NCBI GenBank assembly: GCA_021397835.1
Contig: JAJFZO010000345.1
Location: 1,178,001 to 1,242,000, forward strand
Origin: Moringa oleifera
Lineage: Eukaryota; Streptophyta; Magnoliopsida; Brassicales; Moringaceae
DNA length: 64,000 nt
Direction: 5' to 3'
Below are positions 11,710 to 24,679 of this stretch, piece after piece; position 1 is the first letter of the stretch, and each line of letters starts with the position of its first letter. The notes beneath the pieces are model-generated. The model saw only the letters and a list, made by a program, of their open reading frames with translations. It did not search any database and was not told the DNA's origin. A program made the position numbers and the translations under genes.

Positions 11710-13700
11710 TGGAGGATGATTTGATGGCACAAGAGACATAAGGTACTTCTAAACCCTCACATATAGAAGAAGTACTCACGGCAGCTATTGGTACTTTAGA
11801 GCATTCTGGTCGTGTAAGAGGTGTTGGTTAATTTTAGAGTCTCAATCACTTCTTACTTTAGGAGAAAAGTAAAGATGTCAATAGTCCCGTCTGATAATGT
11901 GACCACTAAGAAAAAAGTGATGGATATTTTGAATTGGATGATGTGAGTGTAGCACATCTCCAGGACCTTAAATGTTCTAGTAAACAAGCAATAACATCAC
12001 TAAAGCATAATCCTATGAAAAGAAATCTTGTACCATCTTTAGCCCATTTACCATCATTCAAACCTACAAATTTGAAGGTATGTCATGTGTTATTCACTTC
12101 ACTTTTTTTTTTTTTTGCCATATATTAAATATTGTTTTATGTTTTTTATTGTAATGTACACCATGTTAATTGACAATTGGTGATGACGTTGCTAATGTTG
12201 TGGCCCTTAGGTCTATTTTCATTAATCCTATTATAAATAAGACGATCCATGGGAATGATATGGTGGAAGGTGATGTAAGAGTTCAAATCACAGTAGCTAT
12301 GAAGCCTAATACTCCTTTGCCTTGACCAGTAGATGAGGCAAATATCTTACTTTATCTCTAGTAGTTGGGACACACATCGCTTGACCATCGCAATGGATCA
12401 TTGCTCTTGGACACCAGGTAATACGTTTTCATAAAACTATATTATTTTCATGAAATTTATGAATTAATAGCTATGGATAGCATATTTGATCTTTCAAAGG
12501 CATCATCTAAATCGGTGCCACGAACTCATGTAGAACGAGATATAAAATTCACATGCAGACTACTCAGGTTATATTATCCTTATGTCTGTCATGCGATGGA
12601 TGTCGATATGACGACAGCCATTCCAATGGATGAAACAATTTTTTATGCTCAAGGTACGACATATATTTGCAAAAATGATTTCATGCAATTTTGTCATATG
12701 GAGGAGTTAAGCATTACCATCATTTGAGCCTATAACGTGTATGTCTATTATGTTTTATTACTATATTTTATTTTTTTCTTGCTTTTTAACATTAAAAATG
12801 CCTAATTTTTGTTTTGTATTACAAGAAGATTTATAAGGATAAGATGATCACACGTGACTTGAGTAGTAAATACTTATTTGTTAATCCTATGATGGTATCA
12901 GTGGGGAGCATTAATAAAATTGAAAAGCAGGCAAGATATCTTGTTACAAGGAGGAGACAAGCAGCACATGACCAAGGAGCCGTGATGCTTCCTTATAATA
13001 TCAAGTAAGTAAAAGTAAATTTTTAATTGCAAATATATATTTTGAACATTAAATTTTTTTTATTGAAATTATGTTATAAATATGTAGTGCACATTGGATG
13101 TTGGCTGTTATGGAGCTTGATTTATACCAATATATGATTTTTGATCCTTTGGGGCACAATGATTGAGATGATTTGAAAAATCTTATCACAACGTGAGTTT
13201 ATAAATATTTACTAAAGTTAAATGTTAAATATGAAATTTACAATCATATATGATTAATATTTATCTTTTAGTTTTTTAGGACGTATTTGGCAATTCATGC
13301 TCCTAGATTGTCAAGAAAAATTTTTAAAAGTTTCATTGCACAAGTATTATTAAAATGCAATTGAAATTTGTATTTCTTTTTTTTTCTTTACTTTTATTTG
13401 TTAGATTGATATTTTTAATTTTTTCATATGGTGTCCACGCTGGTCCTCTAATATTTAGTGTGGTTATTATGTTATGACATACATAAGGGACATCATTAAA
13501 AGATATAGTGATGCCGTCTTTTTTTACAAAATAGTAAGTTATTTTAATAATTGTTTAATTAGTTAATGTGTTTGTCATTAATAGCATGTGAATTTATTTG
13601 TGCGTTTTTATAAATACAGTTGAATGATAAAGCCATGTGCACTGAAGTATAAATAAATCAATCGATGAAAGAATTTTGTCATTTCACATGGTGTTATTTT
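11710..13700 (+). pseudogene. CACTA-encoded protein with DUF8039-like and Ulp1 (C48) protease domains
   Basis: Exon-like pieces with splice-site remnants can be followed. About 11710-12079 ends at PTNLK before gtatgt. About 12175-12418 (INKTIHGN, VEGDVRVQI) resembles DUF8039. 12473-12653 ends at FYAQ before gtacga. About 12826-13003 contains RDLSSKYLFVNP and ends before gtaagt. About 13088-13192 carries the protease His motif HWMLAV and Asp motif DPLGHND. About 13430-13530 carries the Cys motif as CGYYVMTYIRDII, with the residue before Cys read as a stop. Ulp1-family cysteine proteases use this His-Asp-Cys triad, and they are frequent in CACTA and MULE elements. Several stops (for example in DUF8039 and after HND) show it is dead. 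The transposase itself was not found. Confidence 0.8.
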
Positions 13701-14524
13701 GAGCAATGCAATAGGAGTAAATTTTGAGAATGCTTTCTTTTGTAGATTGAAACATATTTGAACATACTTTTGCACTCATTAGGTAATAGTTAGTTATTCG
13801 ATGAATTTTTTATATGATAACGTGTTGTACATTTGCATAATTAAATTTTGTTAGTATTAATTTTAGTCATTGGATGAATATCTTGAATGATAATATTTTG
13901 GTACATTAATTATTGGGAGAGTAGTGAAGTGTTATATGGTGTAGTATTATTGCACTATAAAGTTGAGAAGTGACAGTGTTGGTGTATATTAGAGTGTGAT
14001 TTGGTATATTATAAATGCACTATAGAGAAGTAAAGGTATTGTTGTATGTTTAGATGTGATTTGGTGTATTATTGTTGCACTATATAATGTTGGAGAAGTG
14101 AAAGTGTTGATGTATATTGGAGTAGCGTATTATTGATATGCAATTTAAAGTGTGTACGTTATATTGGATTTGGCATTGATGTGTTAGAGTATTACATTGT
14201 TGGTATACAAATTGAAATGTATTGTGTTGAATGTGGTGTTAATATGTGAAAATGAGATTTGATTGTGCATCTTAATGTATGTGAACTATAATTATTATTG
14301 ATATGGCAATTAAAATATTTTAAGATTGAATTTGATGTATTAATGATATTTCAAAGTGTAATTTTATATATAAAAAATTTAAGATTATTTATATATGATT
14401 TTGTAGGTGAAATTATTAATTATGATGTAATTATAATAATTGTAATTTATAAATTTATAATTTATAATGTATTTTTGAAATATTTTAAATATATAAATTT
14501 TGGTCTATAATAATTAAAATAAAA

Positions 14525-14971
14525 ATTTTTAAAAAAATGAAAACATTAAATGACGACTACAAAATAAAACTGTCATCTAAAATAATGAGATATTAGATGA
14601 GGGTTGTATTTACAACCATCATTTAATATTATTGGATATTAGATGACAGTTTTGTTCACAACCAAGGCTTAATGTAATGGGTATTAAATGATAGCTGTAT
14701 TTACAACCCTCATCTTATTCAACCTAACATTAGATGACAGTTGTAAATAAAACCATTATTTAATGACAGGTTATATAAGATGATAGTAATTGTTAACCAT
14801 CATCTAATAGTGTAACAATCATCATTAAAAGTTATATCAGATGATGACGGTGTTTGCAACCGTCATTTATTTTGATAAGCATTTTCTCGTCGTTTACATA
14901 AACGATACTTTTACAACTGTCATCTTTTTAACTTTTGCTAACCATTATTAAAAGCATGTTTTGTTGTAGTG
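14525..14971. repeat. CACTA subterminal repeat region
   Basis: Short motifs such as agatgacagtt, agatgagggttgta and their complements (acaaccatcat, aaccctcatct) alternate about every 30-40 bp up to the terminus. In En/Spm-type elements such subterminal repeats bind the transposase. Confidence 0.8.
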
Positions 14972-14974
14972 ATT

Positions 14975-16360
14975 TTTTAAAAAATTTATTCTAAAATGAT
15001 CTAACTATAAAACAAACATTAGAACGTATAAAACGAATTAAAAATTATTAATTAACTAACAAAACAACAAGTATAAAGACTCTAAATCATTAATAAAACT
15101 AATTCATCAAAATTCAAAGTTCATAGTCTCATTTTTTGAACAAGTAACCCCGACCTAACTTGATGAATGGATCAAAGATTAAAACTCATAGGTTCACATC
15201 ATAAATTGGCTAACTCATGAGTCATGCATTGAGAGACGAACCTATATAAGGCCATCGAGAATAGTTTTCTAAAAAGAAAACTTGTACTTAAATAATTTTT
15301 TAATTTGTTAACTTTCAAGTACGATAATATTTTATTATATATTTATGTTTTTTTATTTAATTGAATAGTCTATCATTTTTTAAAAAATATTTTGACTCAT
15401 TTGTAAATTTGTATCTAATTAATTGTCTATATGTTAAAACTTTTTGTGATTTTTTTATTGATTTTTCTTTTTTATTGTTAATTTTCTTTATGTCATTAAT
15501 TATCATTTACATTTGTAAAAACTGATTAATGGTTATTTAAATATATAAATTAAGTAAATGAAGATGAGTGAAATATATGAATCTTCTTTCCTCAAAATAA
15601 TTTCAGTTACTCATCTCATGGGGCAATACTTAACCCATTATATGTCATAATAGTAATAATAAGATTAAGTGAAGCTATGGTTTGACAGCATAATGTAATA
15701 AACTATTTAGAGGCATTCAAAAATACTAAGTGATAAAGAGGTCACTTTAACTAGAGGAGCTAGTAAGTTGAAAAATGAAATTTGTGAAAGTAGCTATCTT
15801 GATAAACCTTTATCTTCTTTTCAATGTAGTTTAAATTTAATACATCATCTTCAAGTATAAACTTATCAAATCTTGCATTAACATGGATAATGATCTTTTT
15901 ACAAATTATATAATTATTTATATTAAAAAATATGTTTTTTTGATTCAATTGATACAAACTCTATTATTGATGAATTTAATAGTATAAAACATTAGAAAAA
16001 AATTTAAGATTCATAAATAAATTTATTTAAAAAATAAAACTCTTTATATTTTTTTGTTTAAATATATCTTTACTTTAAAATAAATTATATTTTCTCATAA
16101 TAATTTCTAATCCATACATAATTGGAAAGATGACCGAATGATGAACAAATGCTGAAAAGGTAACACTTCATTTCAAAGCGGCCACGACTTAAAACCAAAC
16201 TACACTGACTTGTTTATTGTACATACTTTTTATTTCTCCCTTTTACACCTCAAAACCAATTGTATTAGGTAACAAAATATATTTAAAATAAATTTGAAAA
16301 ATTACAAACATATTTTTCTAAAAAAATTTTATCTTTTTAACTTTTGTTAACTTCATGATC
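14975..16360. other. AT-rich gene-free stretch
   Basis: No gene or intact element is recognised. The sequence is extremely AT-rich, particularly 15300-15600 and 15950-16090. Short open frames here are compositional. Confidence 0.4.
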
Positions 16361-16362
16361 AC

Positions 16363-16580
16363 ATTTTTTTTCTTAACAATCCAATGTGAGAAATTAGTCT
16401 ATTTTTAAAATCTAGCTTATTTTTCCAATGAACTAATTAAATCGCCTATCAGGAAACAAACCACTAACCATATTTTTTTTTCCTTAAAAATCCAATGTGA
16501 CAAATTAATCTATCTTTAAAATTCAGCTTATTTTTCCAATGAACTAAATAAATCGCCTATCAAGAAACAAACTAATAACC
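16363..16580. repeat. Tandem duplication of a ~109-bp unit (two copies)
   Basis: Each copy runs from a T-rich start through atccaatgtga.aaatta.tctat, agcttatttttccaatgaac, taaatcgcctatca.gaaacaaac to taacc. The copies, 16363-16471 and 16472-16580, differ at roughly one position in eight. Confidence 0.75.
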
Positions 16581-16584
16581 GCAT

Positions 16585-18055
16585 TTTTTCAACTTGAAGA
16601 TACAACCTAAAAAAATTCTCCAATCTCATTTTGCTTCTCAAGTTGTCTTGTTCATCTTTCAATCTTTTAATTTATCAGAAGTCTTTCCTAGTGTCTCCAA
16701 AAATCACCAACTCCTTACAATCAAATCCAACAAAACCTCTCATTTATTGATTAAAAAAAAAATAGATATGCTCGTTCTTTCTTTCTCTCCTTATAGATAT
16801 GTATATGTTATAGATTTAAAAACAAAATTTCAAGACACCCTTCTAAGTTATGTAACAAAGCATCAGCCTCATCATTTGGCCCATAACTTATGGGTCGACT
16901 CATTCCGAAAGTTTTAGCCCGATGCATTTATTAATAAAATTGAATAGGGTTATTCATTTGAATAAAAGATAAGATTATGAACTTGAAATTTTGAAGTAAG
17001 CCGTCCGATGGGCCGATTTGCTAATGTTAATTATTCTGTCACAATTGAGTCATATTTGGGTCAACTCATTAGAGTTAAAAAGGGACTATAATCGAGATAT
17101 ATTTAGATCAACCCATTAACATTAATAAATTAATTATATTCAAATCAACCATTAAGGTGAACAAATTTTGTATTTAGCATTACCTAATTAAATTATTAAT
17201 AAATTTTATTTTTATAAATGTAATTATGTTAGCTTATAATTATTATTTATCAAATACGAGTTTACTCCTACAATAATTAAAGTACTTATGCATTTGAAGA
17301 ATTTGAATTTGAAGAATAAAAGAATGTAAAATAATGCAAAATTGAAAGAGATGACAAAACAGTTAGCAAATATTAATATATATCGAGCTGAATTTAATAA
17401 TACCAATTCTATTAAAGATTGAAAGTTATATAATAGAAATAAGTTTATATAATCTTTTTAATTTAAAAATATACTTATTTAAATAATAAAATTAAAAAAT
17501 ATATTGATTGACAAAAGAATAAATGTTCACTTAATTAAAATATATTTATCTTATAGTGATGCATCAATTTTTTAAAATAATATTTATTTAATTAAATATA
17601 ATAATATATTTAATATTATATACAAATAATTTTTTTATATTATTTATTTTAAAAATAATAAACAATATAATTATAACATATTAATTTAATATACTATCAT
17701 TATTAAACCTACACAGACATACATAAAATTTACATAAAACTTAAATAAAATTCATTTAAAATTCGAAAATAACTCATATAAAATTTAAATAAAACTCATT
17801 TAAAACCAAAAATAACCCATGCAAAATCCAACAAATTTAATGAATAAATCATGAATCATGTTTTTTGAAAATAAATAAACCTAATCCGACCAGCTAATTT
17901 ATAAAATTCATCAAATAATAGACCAAACTGAGCTTGAATCACAAAGTTTTGGCCCAAGCTGGATTGGGAAGCCTGAACCCAGCATCGCCTCGGTTCCATC
18001 AAAGAAGTTTTCCCCCCTCTCCTCCAACCCTTGTTATTGCTACCGTAATTTGTAA
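16585..18055. other. AT-rich gene-free stretch
   Basis: No supportable gene. A 107-residue open frame at 16594-16917 has no recognisable domain and no splice or promoter context. Segments at 16870-17160 and 17700-18000 (cccataacttatgggtc, gggttattcatttg, ctcatttaaaatt) look like eroded retrotransposon or MITE sequence but could not be assigned. Confidence 0.35.
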
Positions 18056-18059
18056 TACC

Positions 18060-20354
18060 TATTCCTAAATTAACAAGCTATGATGAATTTTGGAGAGCAT
18101 ATCTAGTTAATCTTCATATGAATGCCTGACAGCATACTGCAATAACTAAGCAAACAAGTGCAAGACAGAAAGAAGGACGACCATAGACCTAGGTGCCTGT
18201 TGATCAGATGCTAATCAGCATCCACGCCTTCATGCAAAAAATTTATAGAAGAAAAGAGGGTGGCCCTCTAAGGAGTTTGCTAGTAAAATACCACAATGGC
18301 TCTACTTACCCACACTCCCAGCAACCCACCAACAGGATTAGAATATATCTATCACATATCAAAAGAAATTAATAAGTTGTTAACTATTGAAGCCAAGTCA
18401 CAATATACAGATTGCTGTTCCATAAAGCTAAGTAATATCCTCTAATAAAAAATTGACATAAAAAATGTATGCTTATAGCATTTACAGACAACCTGTCTTA
18501 AACACCAAGGCAGCTAGCATACAGGACTCAACAAAGATCATGGGAGAAGATCAAATTCAAACTGATTTACAATCATCTACTTGATTCTGGATCCATATAG
18601 AAGTGCCTTCTTGATTCTAACTACTTTATTTTTAATCAGATCTCAATTACCATATGTTCTTTATAAGTTACTGATTAGCTGCCAAATTGGAGAGGCACAG
18701 CATAACATCCGCAGCATCTCATGTCTGCAAAAGCAACATTTCATTATTCAGAAGCAGTCAGCCTGACAAAGATGCAACTTCAAACAGTAAGAAACTAAAC
18801 TTTGCTACAGAAACCAGGCAGTATGAAGTACAGTTACTCTTCCTGGCTTCAAAGAAGGCATTAATGGAGCTATATATATGCAGCAGAATAGGATGAGGAT
18901 TATGCTAACCAGTTTTAAAGCATGTCAAGAATGGTACAGTACAACACAAAGCAGTCCAAGTTCTACTCTTGGCTGAAACTTCTCGGCTGAATAGCAGAAA
19001 AAAGTTACAGGACATGCTAGGATGGATGCCATAAAATTTTTTGATTTGAATACATCACTTTTACATGGCTTAAGCAACACAACCAAACAAAATGTCACTG
19101 GCAGTACAGCAGTCTCTCTCTCTCTTCCCCCCCACAACCCCCCCCCCCCCCTCTCCCAACAAAAAAAGAATAATAATAAGGGGACCAGCGATTGTGGAAA
19201 CTAAAAAGGGAATCTTGGTTTCATAGTCGGGAATTATGGCAACTAACTCAACAAAATTTGATGAAAGGATTACTTTCATATCACTTGCAGGAGACAATTA
19301 GGATTTAATTAGAAAGACTAAACCAACCGTAATAAATTAATCATGTGATTTCACCAATCCTTCAATATCTCCATCTCCCCTGGAAACACTTCAAGCTTCT
19401 TATTTCTGGGGGGTATATAACTGTATTATTAAATCATCTTCCAAGTGAATCTTACATGTACTTAAGAAAGCATGGTACTCCAAGAGGAGCAAGATATCCC
19501 CAAGCTTAGATTTAAATCCTTTATTCTTTCTTTTCTGATTCCAGAAATGGATACACTAAAATCAAGTACACAGCCAATTACCTGCGACACTTTTCTTGAG
19601 TACCATTCACCCTACTCAGAAAGCAGCAGGCAGCCATCAAAGCTTGATCCATTTGTTCCCTAATTTGACACAAGCTGTACATTCAATAAAACCCATATCT
19701 GACATACATTCTGCTTGATATCAAATTTCCCTAGCTATTAGCATAAGGGTTATCAAATTTAGTTGTTCTAATGTAAGACTCTCTGCTTTTCCATTCAGGT
19801 TCAACCCTATTTTGCCTTCCCATGACATGACAAACAAGTTTTATTTATATCAATACCAAGTTGCCTCATCTGCTATTTAATCTATTGGCATCATAAAATA
19901 ATAGCCATCATGGCAGACATATCCTGCAAGTGTCACAAACAAATCTGCATCTAGAAAATATTATCAGGTCATGGTAGGGTCAGCTCAGAACATGATATTT
20001 CAAAGCTCACAGTACATTCTTGTCTCATATGTTCTCAAGAAAATTATTATCACATATTCTAAAACAAATAATCCAGTTCTTTGCATATGAAATAAAAGTG
20101 CAAGTGAGATAACAATAATCTACCCAAGCAATGTAATATTCAATGTGATGTTACACACAATTCACACAAGCAAGAAATAATGGAAGGAATAAACACAAAA
20201 CAGACGAAAGATACAGCAGATAATGAATGCCATGCAACCAAAGCATTGGAAAACCTAAAAGGCAAGTCAGACCAGCTCGTAAATACTAAAATATTAGGCA
20301 ATGTATTTTAATTACGCAAACGATCAAATTTAAAGATCAAACAGTTCAACTTAC
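18060..20354 (-). other. 3' flank of the RHF2A-like gene, probably including a 3' UTR intron
   Basis: This region is less AT-rich than the surroundings and free of recognisable transposons. In gene orientation a good splice donor (aag/gtaagt, 20349-20355) follows the stop codon by about 50 bp, suggesting an intron in the 3' UTR. The matching acceptor was not identified with confidence; candidates with cag lie near 19927 and 18728. No protein-coding gene is seen. A C-rich run occurs at 19128-19155. Confidence 0.4.
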
Positions 20355-20401
20355 CTTTGCCAGCAAAATGCTTTGTACTTATGCAAGTGCTGAAATAATG
20401 A

Positions 20402-20720
20402 TTAATTTGAACCAGAACTAGCAGCACATGATGCTTTTACAACAGCTTCATTCAATGTATTGTTACCACTAGCCTCTGGCATCTGCTGATTGTTCAATTC
20501 CGCAGCTGCTCTATTCTCCAAGCTGTCTGAAACAGACACACAGCCAGATCTACTATTATCTCTGGTTTCCAGACGCTCCATCATGCGCGAGACAGTTGCT
20601 ATCCCAGCATTGACTTCCCTTCTAACTTCAGAACCAAGATCTGCCATGGAAGTGTTGCGAGAGAAAAATCTCTCTTTCCAGCCCCTTGTACTTTTAGAAA
20701 TGGATTCTTTGTATCTTATA

Positions 20721-20762
<42 letters not shown>

Positions 20763-23700
20763 AACAAATTGTAAGAATCAAAGGAGGAGAAGAAAACAGA
20801 GGGAAAAAAATCAATTTAATCAACATGAGTGAAAGCATTATATTATTCTATACAACCAATACCTCATTGAAACAGCATTAAATCTAGATTTTAGAGATTC
20901 AGAAAATGACTGGAGGTCTGATGGTCCTGCTTTATCTTGATTGCTGGAATAAGACTGACTAAGAGACCTCCTACAAGAAAACAATAAACTTGCAATGAAA
21001 AATAAAAGGTGAACCTAAAAATTGCCTTAAGAAAGAAGGTTTACCCTGAATATAGAGAAGAACCTGGAGAGTTGCAGTAAAGAATGAATGGATACCTATT
21101 ATTCAATGAATTGCCAGGATGACTAGCCACAAGAACACTTGATCCAGATGCTGAGGCAGATACCTCATGGGCTTGGGCAGAAGGTAATGGCGTACTCAAT
21201 TGTGAAGACGCTTCCACTGCAGCTGTAGAAAGGGAAGATGGAGTACCAATTGCAGGAGCTGGTTCCCCCTCTCCTCTTTCAGGTAGAGACGGAGAAACAG
21301 GAGCAGCAGGAGGTGCATCATTAGCATGTGTTGAAAATACCAGGAACTGCGGACGCCCTTGAGTTGATGACCTATTCCTCTGGCCCTCTCCTCTTCTAGT
21401 CATGTTGCGTGCTCGCCCCATTGCAGCAGCAGCAGCCAAGTGCTGGATTATTCGCTCTTCAAGTTCAGCATCATTCACACCCACTGGCAACTGCATCAGA
21501 GGAAATCACATGAAAATTACCCTGCCTTTTATATTAAGACACGCGCTCTACTGACAAGAACAATGCCAAAGCAAAGCTTGTAACAGCATGGGAGAAGTAC
21601 AAACATGTTGCAATTCAAAATCCCCAAGAGTTGGATGATGGAATATGGTGGCATTTCTGGATGGATTAAATCTAAACTTCCTCTCCCGTTCAACAGCCTC
21701 AAGCAACTCCTGGCTAAAATTATAAATAACAGAACGAACCCTTCAATAAATCTTTGAAGTACAAGAGCTAAAACAACTTAATAGTCTGGGCAGAACAATA
21801 TCAACCTGGTGGGGTCTTTCAAACTGATTGGTTGCCAACACATTGGGCACTGTGAGCTTCTTTGACACCTACAAAATGGACAAATATAGGAAATTCAGAG
21901 CATATTTCTTTTCTTTTTTATGTTTTTTGATAAAATCTAAAAATTCATAATTTCTTCAATAACATTGAATTGCATGTTAAGGTATGCTTGAAATCTCAAC
22001 AATATTTTCTTTTATGCATCTAAATTACAAAAATGAAATGAATTTAAAGGCCCTTAATCAATGCAAACTTATTAAGCAAAAAGCCTTTCGTTTTTTTTTT
22101 TTCCAATTTTTTTTCCTCACCCTCCAATTGTTGGCTACAAACACATAGTGAAGATTGAAGACATTCCAAAGTTTTGGTAATACCACCAAAGGCTGAGGAG
22201 TGAGACAGAACAAGGGCGCCCTTCTTCATTATCCCTCTCGAAATTTCTGAATTCCCATTATAAAATGTCCATATCTACTCTTATATACTTCCTCCGTCCA
22301 CAGAGTACGAGGAAGCAAGGGAGTTCCTCTAGTTTTCTCTTCTTGAAATTTCCTTATTTCCATTAAATATTTCCACATGTACTATCACATAATGACTTCA
22401 TGCCATTTTATTAGTCCATCTCTCCTCCTATTAATCTTCTTTGAGTCAGGTCCAAAATCATTGACCAAACATGTAAAAGCAAGACATTATCAATATTTAC
22501 GAAAAAGAGGGGGTGGGGGGGTGGGGGGGAGGGACTGATGTTAATGCATTAAATGCTAGTTTCTCTTGAATTTGGTGCACTTTAAAATGGACCAAGGAGA
22601 GTGTATTGGTGGGGCCACAAATAATACATCAAAAGTTGATAGACATGCATATTTGAACCTTTAAGACTAGCATCAATTGGATAGATGAATAAATAAAGTT
22701 CATATCATCTACATGAATGTGTACAAAAAATCACAACAAATGTAACACAAATGATAAAGGCTGCATTAAAACTCCCACAAAAGAACTTAAAACATAAAAG
22801 TATGTGTATTTTGTGATTGTGTGTTTACATATATTTAATGCCAAGGGATTAGAACAAGGCCAATGGAAGACTTTTGTGGAGCAGGGGAGATAAATTCTAA
22901 AAGTGAACAGAAAACATAAAATCCACAAGCAAAGGCTTCAAAATAAAATCATCAATGACTTGTAGTATCATCATGCTAACTAATTCTTTGCTCTACAATC
23001 GCTGAATAGTTTAACAACTCATGAAATAACATGGTATCCTAACTTACGGAAGCGTTAAGAAAATTAAGTTATCAATTTTTCATTAATAAGTAATGCTGAA
23101 TCTCCACTGCGAATTTCAAAATAACATTTATCACATTTCGCATATATGACAGTGAAGACCATTACTAACTTATAGCCTTTATAGATGGTTACTAATTTTT
23201 CTTTATCATAAAGAGCACACCTCAGACCCTAATCTTAATGCATAGAACCTGGATATTAGAACCTCATTGAGGCTAATCATAGCCATATTTGTAAGTCAAG
23301 CAAATGATAACCTTGCCATGTCATATAGCTTTTGCACCCAAAAGAATTTAGAAAAAATGGAAAAGCACAAACACAAAACTGCTAACCTTTACATACTTTA
23401 AACAACGTATTCCTTAATAAAGGCGATGCCACAAAAAGTAATTCCCTAATTTTAAGTCTTTAGAGCACTTCGATGAATCGGATGAGCTACTGTAGTAAAG
23501 TCTACCAATTCACTCGCAAGTTGCAAACGAAACAATATTGCAATTGGTTAGAACTATAAAGTAGAGACATGATCAAGTCCTAAGAAACTCCAAAAGTAAT
23601 TCCTTGCATATGATCTCCACCTCTGAACTTCAATTCATATTCTACAAAATGAGATGTTAGTATATTGAAACTCTGAATCCTTGGTGATTTTCAAAAGACC

Positions 23701-24679
23701 TAGATGCTCAAATACCAGCCTGAGACTACCCGACCATACAACCATGGTGACAATAACTGTCAAGAATAAGTATACTAAACTAAAAGATCAAAAAAATAGA
23801 AGTTAAAAGTAAATGAGATCACCATTCAAGAATGCACTGAAGATGGAACTCATGTTTGCAACTAGTCACCTACAAAAGAAGAGATAGAACTCAATTCAAT
23901 GAAAAGTACAAACCCACAGGGCACGACAAAGCATTGACATATTTTATACATACTGTTGAGGGATCACTTTCACAAAAGGCTTCAAGGCATATGCTACAAG
24001 CATCATCACAGGCCTCTTGGATGCCACCTTCGACAAATGCTGCTGCCGAAGTCAAATGTGCATCAGGTTGCTTAGTCTCCTCCACTCCCTACAAATCCAA
24101 AAGTAACAGTTCAATGTTTCATAGACTACCATAATCCCAATCCCACGAATTTTATTCGCACGGCACTTGAAAATGTGCTCTGATCAGTACAATCAAACTA
24201 CCAGTCTACCTTAACAAGATGCTCAAGCCTAGAACAGAAATTAGAAAGCCCAATGTTGTCCATGCAAAGAGCAAATTCAGATTGTATTGACATAATCAAA
24301 CTAATATGTACGACTTAAACAAAAAAAAAAAAAGATGGAATCAGTTTTCAGATAGACATTGTACTCAAAACTAACTTGTGGCAAGAACCCTTTCAAAATT
24401 AGAGAGACAAAAAAGAATCAAAAATAAACACGCCAAAATAAACAAAAAAGTAAAACTAATATCACTTAAAAAAGAAGAGAATCTCAGATATTGAACAAGT
24501 AGAACCAGGGTCAGTAGCCGCGAACAACAATCTTGTGGGAAGAAAAGGAAAAGGAAAGCGAACATCAGAGTCTCATGTTAGTAAAGACCCAATATTTGCC
24601 ACGATTTTTTCCACTTCCACAACAACTAACCAATAGACAAAGACGAACAAGGTCAAAGATAGTGGGAAGTTACCTCCAT
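20402..24679 (-). CDS. RHF2A: RHF2A-like RING-H2 E3 ubiquitin-protein ligase
   Basis: Eight coding exons join in frame into 391 residues: 24679-24674, 24088-23954, 23869-23823, 21868-21806, 21713-21605, 21490-21096, 20970-20863 and 20714-20402. All introns are GT-AG. Exon 1 codes only Met-Glu. Residues about 12-47 read SAAAFVEGGIQEACDDACS and ICLEAFCESD, and a RING-H2 finger follows (ICLEAF, CKHEFH, CILEW, CPMCW), with its zinc ligands split over exons 2-4. Then come DPTSQELLEAVERER, a helical IQHLAAAAAMGRAR, a Ser/Pro-rich middle, and a conserved tail (RYKESISK, RNTSMADLGSEVRRE, ATVSRMMERLETR). This matches the Arabidopsis RHF2A family, of similar length. In Arabidopsis, RHF1A and RHF2A promote degradation of the CDK inhibitor KRP6 during gametogenesis; the same role here is inferred. 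The family call is secure, but RHF2A and RHF2B paralogues cannot be separated by eye. Confidence 0.92.
20725..20758. repeat. (AG)17 microsatellite, the polypyrimidine tract of the last RHF2A intron
   Basis: Seventeen uninterrupted AG repeats on the plus strand read as (CT)17 in the transcript. They end about ten bases before the acceptor (ttataag) of exon 8. No other pyrimidine tract is available, so this length-variable repeat serves the splice site. Confidence 0.9.
22288..22603. mobile_element. Stowaway-like MITE in RHF2A intron 3
   Basis: The left end is ta/cttcctccgtcc (from 22286), close to the Stowaway terminal motif CTCCCTCCGT with a TA target. The right end, ggaccaaggagagtg/ta (to 22605), gives cactctccttggtcc on reversal, an imperfect inverted partner. 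The ~316-bp length suits the family. It lies inside the 1.95-kb intron between exons 3 and 4. Confidence 0.55.
22507..22533 (+). repeat. G-rich run with quadruplex potential
   Basis: Four or more runs of at least three G are separated by single T or A bases within 27 bp, inside the Stowaway-like MITE. The G-rich strand is the template strand of the RHF2A-like gene. Confidence 0.75.

Larger units (their letters stand above)
11500..14971 (+). mobile_element. CACTA (En/Spm) DNA transposon, 5' end missing
   Basis: The right terminus reads ttttgttgtagtg (14959-14971), the reverse complement of a CACTACAACAAAA terminal repeat. It is preceded by a ~430-bp subterminal region packed with short direct and inverted repeats. 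The ORF upstream is of the DUF8039/Ulp1-protease kind that plant CACTA elements carry. No CACTA-type left end was found. Its left side meets the copia fragment near 11450-11500, so the 5' end is deleted or was lost in a rearrangement. Confidence 0.8.

Noticed and set aside
16594..16917. 107-codon open frame on the plus strand
   Set aside because: No recognisable domain, low-complexity AT-driven composition, and it overlaps the end of a local tandem duplication. No promoter or splice context.
19128..19160. C-rich run as an i-motif or regulatory element
   Set aside because: It is a simple C homopolymer with a few interruptions in the gene's 3' flank. Nothing links it to a function.
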